Below, in pieces: positions 7,242-12,712 of a DNA stretch of 13,620 bases. Position 1 is the first letter of the stretch; every line of letters begins with the position of its first letter. The notes below the pieces were generated by a model. It saw only the letters and a program-made list of their open reading frames with translations, was not told the origin of the DNA and did no database searches. Position numbers and translations under genes: made by a program. Origin of the DNA: Bifidobacteriaceae bacterium. GTDB lineage: Bacteria; Actinomycetota; Actinomycetes; Actinomycetales; WQXJ01. The stretch spans positions 1 through 13,620 of the forward strand of contig JAITIG010000232.1 in assembly GCA_031279575.1 (NCBI GenBank). Reading direction: 5' to 3'.

Positions 7242-8258
7242 TTAAGACGACTCGGAGGTGGTGGCGACGATGGTGGCGTTTTGCGCAATCGCCTCCGGGA
7301 TGGTCAGCCCAAACCGCTCGGCCGCCTCGGGGTTGGCCACCACCTCGGTGTCGACCACCTGCAGCGTCGGGATCTCGCCCGGCGGGGTGCCCTCGACCAG
7401 GATCTGGTAGGCCATCTCGCCGGTGCGCCGGCCCAGCTGGTAGTAGTCGATGCCGCGCGTCGCCACGGCCCCGCGCTCGACCGAGGCCGCGTCCGCCACG
7501 AAGACCGGGATCTGGTTTTCCTGCCCGAAGGCCACCACCTGCTCGATCCCGGTGACAACCGCGTTGTCGGTGCCCACGAAGATGACATCGACGTCGGCCA
7601 GAACCTGCACGCCGGTGGCCAACTCGGACGATGACGCGATGCCGGACTCCTTGACCGCCATGCCCAGCGCCTCGGCCTCCACCCGCAGCGCCTCAAGCTG
7701 GACTTCCGAGTTCTTCTCGCCCAGCGAGTAGGGGAAGCCGATGGTCTTGACCTTGCCTTGGCCCATGATCTCCTCGATCAAGGCGGCCGGCTTGCCCTCC
7801 GGGTTCAAGTCCGATGTGCCGGTCACATTGGTGCCGGAGGCCTCCCAGCTGGGCACCAGGCCGGCCTCGACCGGCTCGGTCACCCCGGCGAACAGCACCG
7901 GGCGGTCGCGCTCCTGGTTGACCACGGCCTGGGCCGAGGGGGTGGCCACCGCCATGATCAGGTCGAGGTCGGAGTCGGCGGCGTATTTGCCCGCGATGGT
8001 GGCGGTGTTGGCCTGGTCGCCTTGGGCGTCGTCGTAGGTGTATTCGGCTTTGAGGCCTTTGTCCGCCAGGGCGTCTTTGAAACCCTGCGTGATGGCGTCC
8101 AGCGAGGGGTGGGCCAGGAATTGGGTGATGGCGATCTGGTAGGTCTGGCCGCCATCGGCGGGGGTTTCGGTCCCAGCGGTGTCGCCGCAGCCGGCCAAGC
8201 CGAGCGCGGCGATGGCGGCCGCGGCCGCCGCAGTTGTCAAACGAGAACGGTTTTTCAC
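7242..8258 (-). CDS. Lipoprotein substrate-binding protein, ABC_sub_bind (TrpX/COG2984) type
   Basis: The 338-residue precursor starts with a short basic stretch (KNRSR), an Ala-rich hydrophobic segment and a lipobox LAGC at 21-24, so it is predicted to be lipid-anchored at Cys24 outside the membrane. The mature part shows the PF04392 pattern: QFLAHPSLDAITQGF, VATPSAQAV, LFAGVTEPVEAGLV, NVTGTSDL, IGFPYSLGEKNS, GVQVLADVDVIFVGTDN and RGIDYYQLGRRTGEMA. Members bind tryptophan or other small aromatic or amino-acid-like ligands; the ligand here is not known. The start is GTG at 8258, just before the signal peptide, with a GAGAGG-type site about 12 nt upstream. The ATG-like extension to 8420 would precede the signal peptide and is rejected. 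First gene of the transporter operon. Confidence 0.94.
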   Translation of the reverse strand: MKNRSRLTTAAAAAAIAALGLAGCGDTAGTETPADGGQTYQIAITQFLAHPSLDAITQGFKDALADKGLKAEYTYDDAQGDQANTATIAGKYAADSDLDLIMAVATPSAQAVVNQERDRPVLFAGVTEPVEAGLVPSWEASGTNVTGTSDLNPEGKPAALIEEIMGQGKVKTIGFPYSLGEKNSEVQLEALRVEAEALGMAVKESGIASSSELATGVQVLADVDVIFVGTDNAVVTGIEQVVAFGQENQIPVFVADAASVERGAVATRGIDYYQLGRRTGEMAYQILVEGTPPGEIPTLQVVDTEVVANPEAAERFGLTIPEAIAQNATIVATTSESS

Positions 8259-8433
8259 GAGTATCAGGCACCTCTCAAACTGCGCGAGACCGGCGGACGG
8301 GGCGCCGCGCCGGCCGCGGAGGGCTGCCGGGCGCAACGCCGCCGGCGCGAGGCGCCGCCACCGCCTGCGGCGATCCCGCTGGCAGGACCTCCAACGCGGG
8401 CAGCTTACAGTCAATCTCACCAGATGGGACGAA
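8259..8433 (-). promoter_or_regulatory. Hairpin-rich leader before the binding-protein gene
   Basis: Between the aldo/keto reductase stop and the lipoprotein start lie about 195 bp with no gene. Two strong stem-loops are visible: CGGCGC/GCGCCG around a 3-nt loop (8343-8357) and CCGCG/CGCGG around a 5-nt loop (8305-8319). A TTGACT hexamer with an adjoining TAAGCT stands near 8414-8403 on the - strand, but I see no well-spaced -35/-10 pair. It may hold the operon promoter and a structured 5' leader. I saw no T-box or other known riboswitch core. Confidence 0.3.
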
Positions 8434-8452
8434 CTGTCCAGGGAGCGGACAG
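8434..8452 (-). promoter_or_regulatory. Inverted repeat CTGTCC-N7-GGACAG
   Basis: Perfect 6-bp arms with a 7-nt centre start one base after the TAG (8456-8454) of the aldo/keto reductase gene. It could be a weak terminator for that gene (no proper U-tract follows, only TT) or an operator for the transporter operon downstream. Confidence 0.35.
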
Positions 8453-8453
8453 G

Positions 8454-9275
8454 CTAAGCCACCTCGCCTGGGTCGGAGCCGACCCGGCCGGTCCCTTTGA
8501 TGGCGCCCAGGCGCTCCATTTGGCCCGGGTCCAACTCGAAGTCGTCCACCGCCAGGTTTTCCGCCAAGCGCTCGGGGCGGGCGGTCTTGGGGAACACCAC
8601 CACGTCTAGCTGGAGCAGCCAGCGGATCACAACCTGGGCCGGCGAGCGCCCCACCTCGCGGGCCACCGCCCGCACGGTGGGCTCGCCCAAGTCGGCGCCG
8701 CGCCCCAGCGGGCTCCAGGCCTCGGTGGTGATGTCGAGCTCGGCGTGCAAGGCGCGCAGGTCCCGCTGCTGGAACAAGGGGTGCAGTTCGATTTGGTTGA
8801 CGGCGGGCGTCAAACCGGTGGCGTCGATGACGGCCGCCAAATCCTCGGCCCGGAAGTTGGACACGCCGATGGACAAGGCCCGCCCCGAGTTGGCGATCTC
8901 GATCAGCGCCTGCCAGGCCTGGACCATCAAACCGCCCGCGGGCGCGGGCCAGTGGATCAGGTAGAGGTCGACGTAGTCCAGGCCGAGGCGCGCCAGCGAG
9001 GTGTCGAAGGCCCGCAGCGCGTCGTCGCGGCGGTGGGCGTCGTTCCACAGCTTGGTGGTGACGAAGACCTCCTCGCGCGGCACCTCGGAGCGCCGCAGGC
9101 CCTGGCCCACCTCGGCCTCGTTGGCGTACAAGGAGGCCGTGTCGATGTGGCGGTAGCCCAAACGCAGAGCCTGCTCCACCATGCCGGCGGTGATCTGGGG
9201 CGGCATCTTGTAGGTGCCCAGGCCAAGCGCCGGGATGGAGTGGCCGGAGTTCAAGACGAAGTTCGGAATTGTCAT
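8454..9275 (-). CDS. Aldo/keto reductase (2,5-diketo-D-gluconate reductase-like)
   Basis: This is a 273-residue cytoplasmic NADPH-dependent oxidoreductase of the AKR superfamily, full length. The catalytic tetrad is visible: Asp45 and Tyr50 (HIDTASLYANE), Lys75 (TTKLWN) and His108 (LIHWP). Also present are the N-terminal hairpin (IPALGLGTYKM), GVSNF near 137-141, NQIELHP, and a C-terminal cofactor region with VVFPKTARPERLAENL. Small monomeric bacterial AKRs of this kind reduce a broad range of aldehydes and ketones, so the physiological substrate is not predictable. ATG at 9275 has GGTGAAGG just upstream. It lies 56 bp after the isochorismatase-fold gene on the same strand; a GCCGCC-AA-GGCGGC palindrome sits in that gap (9306-9319), so co-transcription is uncertain. 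Confidence 0.95.
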   Translation of the reverse strand: MTIPNFVLNSGHSIPALGLGTYKMPPQITAGMVEQALRLGYRHIDTASLYANEAEVGQGLRRSEVPREEVFVTTKLWNDAHRRDDALRAFDTSLARLGLDYVDLYLIHWPAPAGGLMVQAWQALIEIANSGRALSIGVSNFRAEDLAAVIDATGLTPAVNQIELHPLFQQRDLRALHAELDITTEAWSPLGRGADLGEPTVRAVAREVGRSPAQVVIRWLLQLDVVVFPKTARPERLAENLAVDDFELDPGQMERLGAIKGTGRVGSDPGEVA

Positions 9276-9331
9276 GCCTTCACCTTAGCCAGTCGGGCCG
9301 CCGCAGCCGCCAAGGCGGCCGCCAGGGCGCC

Positions 9332-9949
9332 TCAGTATTGCGGGAAAGCCCCGGTGGCGAACAACTCGGACAAGAAGCCCTGCAAAGTCGCCCCCCGGTT
9401 CCAGTCGCGCTGCAGCTCGCACAGCAACTGGGTGATGGAGGTCGGGCGCGCGCCGGCCTGCTCGATGCGCCGCAAGGCCGCCCGGTGGGCCGCCCGGGAG
9501 GTGCCGCCCACGGCATCGACCACCGGGTAGACCTCGAAGCCCTCCGCCATGGCGTCGATCGACGGGAAGGTCAGGCAGGCCTCGGTCCACAGCGCCGCCA
9601 GGATCAGCTTGGAGCGCCCGGTGGCTTTGACCGCCTCGACGAAGTCGCGGTCCTCCCAGGCGTTGATGGCGGTGCGGTCGTAGCTGGGGACGCCTTTGAG
9701 GACCGATTTCAGCCGCGGGATGGTGTCCGGGTTGCGCCCGTCTTGGACGTTGACCGTGCTCAGCACAATCGGCAGGCGGAAGATCAGCCCGACGTGCGCC
9801 AAGGCCACCACCTTGCCCATGATCAGCTCCTTCGGCGCCGATTGCAGCGAGTCGATCTGGGTTTGCTGGTAGTCGATGATGACCAGGGCGGCGTTGCCCG
9901 GGCTGAGCAGGCGGTCGGCGGCTGGGTCTCTAGGCTGGTAGCTCGTCAT
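9332..9949 (-). CDS. Isochorismatase-fold hydrolase, YcaC type
   Basis: The 205-residue protein is close in length to YcaC (about 208). It has Asp26 in VIIDYQQTQ, the family block RTAINAWEDRDFVEAVKATGR (from Arg92) and the catalytic Cys125 in LWTEACLTFP, followed by DAMAEGFEVYPVVDA and LLCELQRDW near the C-terminus. From memory, Arg instead of Lys at the second catalytic position is also found in E. coli YcaC, so Asp26/Arg92/Cys125 is probably an intact triad. YcaC-like proteins are assigned as cysteine hydrolases of unknown natural substrate. ATG at 9949 follows a GGGGG stretch that may serve as a weak ribosome-binding site. The CoA-transferase gene upstream ends 230 bp away, so it probably has its own promoter. 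Confidence 0.93.
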   Translation of the reverse strand: MTSYQPRDPAADRLLSPGNAALVIIDYQQTQIDSLQSAPKELIMGKVVALAHVGLIFRLPIVLSTVNVQDGRNPDTIPRLKSVLKGVPSYDRTAINAWEDRDFVEAVKATGRSKLILAALWTEACLTFPSIDAMAEGFEVYPVVDAVGGTSRAAHRAALRRIEQAGARPTSITQLLCELQRDWNRGATLQGFLSELFATGAFPQY

Positions 9950-9977
9950 GCCCCCAGGCTAGGTTCCCCCGGTCGCC

Positions 9978-9996
9978 CGGCGGGGCCGCCCCGCCG
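9978..9996 (-). other. GC-rich stem-loop upstream of the YcaC-type gene
   Basis: CGGCGGGG (9978-9985) and CCCCGCCG (9989-9996) form an 8-bp perfect stem with a 3-nt loop, about 29 bp before the ATG at 9949. It could be a leader structure or a terminator for transcription from the CoA-transferase gene. There is no T-tract. Confidence 0.35.
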
Positions 9997-10028
9997 CCGC
10001 GTCCAAGCCGTGGACCCAACCTCCCGCT

Positions 10029-10169
10029 GCCCGATGCCGTCCCCCGCCCCCGCGCCCAGGGCGCGGACCCAGCCTTCCCCTCCAGGCGCCGCGCCGGCCG
10101 GCGGCGGCCTCAATGGCGCGGCGGGCGAGCGCGCCTTGGCCCCCCACAGCGAGGCGGACGGCATCGGGC
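10029..10169. repeat. 14-bp perfect inverted repeat with arms about 113 bp apart
   Basis: GCCCGATGCCGTCC at 10029-10042 is the exact reverse complement of GGACGGCATCGGGC at 10156-10169. Between the arms lies gene-free G+C-rich DNA, including a 7-bp hairpin CCGCGCC-CAG-GGCGCGG at 10050-10066. The right arm begins 11 bp after the CoA-transferase stop. If transcribed it would close a long-range stem. It could be a structured 3' end, a small RNA or a remnant of a miniature element; no target-site duplication was recognised. Confidence 0.6.
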
Positions 10170-10179
10170 GGCGGGGCGG

Positions 10180-11688
10180 TCAGGCTTTCATCGAGCCGGT
10201 CTGGAGGTAGCGGGCGTGCCAGCTCAGGGCCTGGGACAGATCATGCGGCGTGTGCTGGGAGTTGGCCACCCGCTGGGCGCGCTCGAAGTACTCCTCCAGC
10301 ATGGGCTTGAAATCCGGGTGGGCGCAGCGGTCGATGATGTGGCGGGCGCGCCGGCGCGGGGCCAGGCCGCGCAAATCGGCCAAACCCTGCTCGGTGATGA
10401 CCACCTGGACATCGTGCTCGGTGTGGTCCACATGCGAGACCATCGGCACAAGGCAGGAGATCTCGCCGCCCTTGGCCACCGACGGCGTGACAAAAGTCGA
10501 GATGAAGGCGTGGCGGGTGAAGTCCCCGGAGCCGCCCAAGCCGTTCTGCATCCGCGAGCCCATGATGTGGGTGGAGTTGACGTTGCCGTAGATGTCCGCC
10601 TCGATCAGGCCGTTGCAGGCGATGACGCCGAGCCGGCGGATCACCTCCGGGTTGTTGGACACATCCTGCGGGCGCAAAACGATCTGCCGGGCGTAGCGGG
10701 CGGCGGCATCGTTCAGCTTGTCGGCGTAGGCGGGGCTGAGCGAGAAGGCCGTGGCCGAGGCGACCGCCATCTTGCCCGAGTCCAGCAGGTCCACCATGCC
10801 GTCCTGGATCACCTCGGTGTAGGAGGTGATCTGGTCGAACGGGCCGTCCAGCAGTCCGGCCAGGACGGCGTTGGCGATGTTGCCGACACCGGACTGGAGC
10901 GGCAGCAGGTTCTTGGGCAGGCGGCCCAGCTTGACCTCGTGGCCGAGGAAGTCGAGCAGGTGGCCGGCGATCAGCTTGGACTGCTCGTCCGGCGGCTTGA
11001 ACGGGGTGTTGCGGTCCGGGGCGTCTGTCTCGACCACCGCGGCCACCTTGGCCGGGTCGATCCTCAAGGTGGCCTGCCCGATCCGCTCCCCCGGGGCGGT
11101 GATGGGGATGGGCCGGCGGTGGGGCGGCAAGGCGGGCTGGTAGTAGACATCGTGCATGCCCTCCAGGTCCGGCGACTGCCAGCGGTTGACCTCCAGGATC
11201 ACCTTCTCGGCCGTCTCGATCCAAAGCAGGTTGTTGCCCAGCGAGGAGGAGGGCACCAGGTCGCCCGCCGCGCTCACGGCGGTGACCTCGATCACCGCCA
11301 CATCGAGCCGCCCCAGGAACCCCGCCGCCGTCAACGGCCCCGACAGCCCCAGGTGGATGTCGCAGTAGTCGGTGGCGCCCTGGTTGATCTTCTGGCGCAG
11401 CGCCGGGTCCGATTGGTACGGCATGCGAAAGCCGATGGCGTCCGCCTCGGCCAGGGCGCCGTCCAGTTCGGGGGCGGTCGAGGCGCCGGTGAAAACGCCG
11501 ATTTGGAACGGCCGGCCCTCGGCGTGGGCCGCCTTGGCCCGCTCGGCCAGCGCCAACGGCACCGCCTTGGGGTAGCCGGACCCGGTAAAGCCCGAGAAGG
11601 CGACATTCATCCCGTCTTCGATCAGGGCGGCGGCCGCGGCCGCGTCCATCACCCGGTGGCGGAAAGCCTGGCTGCTGATCCGGCCCAT
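10180..11688 (-). CDS. Acetyl-CoA hydrolase/transferase family; probable succinyl-CoA:acetate (or propionate) CoA-transferase
   Basis: The 502-residue class I CoA-transferase would move CoA between acyl groups through a glutamyl-CoA intermediate. The catalytic Glu is Glu292 in SYTEVIQDGM, close to Glu294 of Acetobacter AarC. The CoA-contacting glycine-rich region is GSRMQNGLGGSGDF (377-390), and the N-terminal AFSGFTGSGYPKAVP (30-44) and FTGAS (66-70) are typical. AarC and propionyl-CoA:succinate transferases resemble each other closely, so acetate versus propionate cannot be decided. ATG at 11688 has AGGAG five nt upstream and fits family starts; the longer frame to 11853 would read through the promoter region. 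It has its own leader after recO and a 230-bp gap downstream, so it is likely a single transcription unit. Confidence 0.94.
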   Translation of the reverse strand: MGRISSQAFRHRVMDAAAAAALIEDGMNVAFSGFTGSGYPKAVPLALAERAKAAHAEGRPFQIGVFTGASTAPELDGALAEADAIGFRMPYQSDPALRQKINQGATDYCDIHLGLSGPLTAAGFLGRLDVAVIEVTAVSAAGDLVPSSSLGNNLLWIETAEKVILEVNRWQSPDLEGMHDVYYQPALPPHRRPIPITAPGERIGQATLRIDPAKVAAVVETDAPDRNTPFKPPDEQSKLIAGHLLDFLGHEVKLGRLPKNLLPLQSGVGNIANAVLAGLLDGPFDQITSYTEVIQDGMVDLLDSGKMAVASATAFSLSPAYADKLNDAAARYARQIVLRPQDVSNNPEVIRRLGVIACNGLIEADIYGNVNSTHIMGSRMQNGLGGSGDFTRHAFISTFVTPSVAKGGEISCLVPMVSHVDHTEHDVQVVITEQGLADLRGLAPRRRARHIIDRCAHPDFKPMLEEYFERAQRVANSQHTPHDLSQALSWHARYLQTGSMKA

Positions 11689-11707
11689 GTCTGCTCCTAG
11701 CCTCGGT

Positions 11708-11723
11708 GGCGCGTGGCCGCGCC
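11708..11723 (-). other. Hairpin at the 5' end of the predicted CoA-transferase leader
   Basis: GGCGCG and CGCGCC (6 bp, 4-nt loop) lie between the -10 box and the Shine-Dalgarno AGGAG (11698-11694). If transcription starts near 11725, the hairpin is right at the mRNA 5' end, where it could stabilise the message. Confidence 0.35.
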
Positions 11724-11731
11724 ATCTGTCA

Positions 11732-11737
11732 TTTATA
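11732..11737 (-). promoter_or_regulatory. -10 box of the CoA-transferase gene
   Basis: TATAAA on the - strand (within GGTATAAATGAC) stands out in GC-rich DNA, 44 bp before the ATG, and fits a sigma-A -10 element. No good TTGACA-like -35 is seen at the usual spacing, so the promoter may need an activator. Confidence 0.5.
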
Positions 11738-11804
11738 CCGCCCGTCGGCGCCCTGGGTGGGGCCCAGCCTTGGCCGGGTCTGCGCCAAATGGTTTCCATC
11801 TTAT

Positions 11805-11818
11805 GGGCCTTTAGGCCC
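11805..11818. promoter_or_regulatory. 14-bp palindrome GGGCCT-TT-AGGCCC upstream of the CoA-transferase promoter
   Basis: Perfect 6-bp arms separated by TT lie about 70 bp upstream of the TATAAA box in the recO/CoA-transferase gap (11689-11913). Position and symmetry fit a binding site for a dimeric regulator, but no specific family is implied. Confidence 0.3.
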
Positions 11819-11881
11819 GCATGCCGCATTGAACCCGGTGATGAGCCCCACATTTTGGCTTGGGACCAAAGGCTGTGGGCA

Positions 11882-11901
11882 GGCGGCGCGCCGGCGCCGC
11901 C
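11882..11901 (-). terminator. GC-rich hairpin after recO
   Basis: GGCGGCGC and GCGCCGCC form an 8-bp perfect stem with a 4-nt loop, 12 nt after the recO stop. No U-tract follows on the - strand. An I-shaped terminator is the likely reading. Confidence 0.45.
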
Positions 11902-11913
11902 GGGCGGGCGGGC

Positions 11914-12642
11914 TCAACGCTCGACCAGGCGGAGGGCTTTGATGGCCCGCTCCATGTGGTACTGGGCGAACGCGCCCACCAGGCCGGCCGCCTCCTCTCC
12001 GGCCGGCGCGGGGGCCGCCGCCACCGCCGCCCAATCGCCCTCCAGCAGCGCGCCCAGCAAAGCCACCGCGGCCGGGGCCGGGGCGGCCGCCCCAGGCGGG
12101 CGGCAGGCAGCGCAAACCATGCCGCCCGCTGAGGCGGCGAAGGCCCGGTGCGGGCCGGGCAGCCCGCAAACGGCGCAATCGCCCAAGGCGGGGGCGTAGC
12201 CGGCCAGGGCCAGGCCGCGCAGCAGGTAGGAGTCCAGCACCGCCCCCGGCCGGCGCGCGCCCCGCGCCACCGCCGCCACCGCCCCCAAGGTGAGCCGGAA
12301 CAAGGCCCGGGCCGGGTGGCGCTCGACGGGCGAGAACTTGTCGGCCGCCTCCACCAGGGCGCTGGCCGCGGTGTAGCGGCGGTAGTCGGCCGCGATCGGC
12401 CGGCCGTAGGCGGCCAAGGTCTCCGCCTGGGTCACCACATCCAAGTTGCGGCCCTCGTAGAACTGCAAGTCGACGTGGGCGAACGGCTCCAACCTGGCGC
12501 CGAACTTCGACCTCGTCCGCCGCACCGCCTTGGCCACCGCCCGCACCTTGCCGTGCTCGCGGGTCAAAAGCGTGACAATGCGGTCGGCCTCGCCCAGTTT
12601 GCGGGTGCGCAGCACAATTCCCGCGTCCCGGTAGGTGGCCAT
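11914..12642 (-). CDS. recO: DNA repair protein RecO
   Basis: The 242-residue RecO helps RecR load RecA onto single-stranded DNA and anneals complementary strands in the RecF pathway. The N-terminal OB-fold is recognisable from YRDAGIVLRTRKLGEADRIVTLLTREHGKVRAVAKAVRRTRSKFG (residues 4-48), followed by ARLEPFAHVDLQFYEGRNLDVVTQAE. The helical C-terminal domain carries a four-Cys zinc site, Cys156/Cys159 and Cys177/Cys180. The start is ATG at 12642, with AGGA seven nt upstream, and it matches the family N-terminus; the open frame running back to 12951 would cover the divergent gene. Length is normal. It is divergently transcribed from the acyl-CoA ligase gene across a 70-bp gap. Confidence 0.96.
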   Translation of the reverse strand: MATYRDAGIVLRTRKLGEADRIVTLLTREHGKVRAVAKAVRRTRSKFGARLEPFAHVDLQFYEGRNLDVVTQAETLAAYGRPIAADYRRYTAASALVEAADKFSPVERHPARALFRLTLGAVAAVARGARRPGAVLDSYLLRGLALAGYAPALGDCAVCGLPGPHRAFAASAGGMVCAACRPPGAAAPAPAAVALLGALLEGDWAAVAAAPAPAGEEAAGLVGAFAQYHMERAIKALRLVER

Positions 12643-12675
12643 CCCACAATCCTGGCAGGCGGGACCCAAGAACGC

Positions 12676-12693
12676 ACCTACGGCGGCGTAGGT
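12676..12693. promoter_or_regulatory. 18-bp operator-like palindrome between recO and the acyl-CoA ligase gene
   Basis: ACCTACG (12676-12682) and CGTAGGT (12687-12693) are perfect 7-bp arms around GCGG. With a 17-bp spacer the -35 position for the ligase promoter would be 12677-12682, inside the left arm, so a bound dimeric regulator would block that promoter. Fatty-acid genes are often controlled by TetR-family repressors with palindromic sites, but no regulator gene is in this window. Confidence 0.45.
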
Positions 12694-12699
12694 TCGCTG

Positions 12700-12705
12700 T
12701 AGACT
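12700..12705 (+). promoter_or_regulatory. -10 box giving a leaderless acyl-CoA ligase mRNA
   Basis: TAGACT (preceded by CTG, an extended -10 feature) ends 7 nt before the GTG at 12713. Transcription from such a box would begin at or next to the G of GTG, and no Shine-Dalgarno is present. This spacing is the hallmark of leaderless genes in actinobacteria. Confidence 0.5.
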
Positions 12706-12712
12706 GACCGCC

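Noticed and set aside
7169..7288. N-terminal extension of the permease to ATG 7288
   Set aside because: The added 40 residues overlap the binding-protein 3' end, are Pro/Arg-rich and do not fit COG4120; AGGAGG with TTG 7168 explains the start better.
8259..8453. T-box or tryptophan riboswitch expected for a TrpXYZ-type operon
   Set aside because: No T-box core sequence or specifier-like stem could be recognised; only generic GC hairpins are seen.
8179..8609. Several + strand open frames over the lipoprotein leader
   Set aside because: They overlap the signal peptide region and the aldo/keto reductase gene in antisense and have no start signals.
9306..9319. GCCGCC-AA-GGCGGC palindrome after the YcaC-type gene as a terminator
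   Set aside because: Six-base GC palindromes like this occur by chance throughout the window, the loop is too small for the full stem and there is no T-tract.
9959..10164. Small - strand open frames in the CoA-transferase/YcaC-type gap
   Set aside because: Two overlapping frames of 62-72 codons, Gly/Ala/Arg-rich, without a ribosome-binding site or domain; the region is better explained by inverted repeats.
10216..11700. Long + strand open frame of 494 codons
   Set aside because: It mirrors the CoA-transferase gene, whose catalytic motifs are intact, and has a His/Asp/Val/Gly-rich composition typical of antisense frames.
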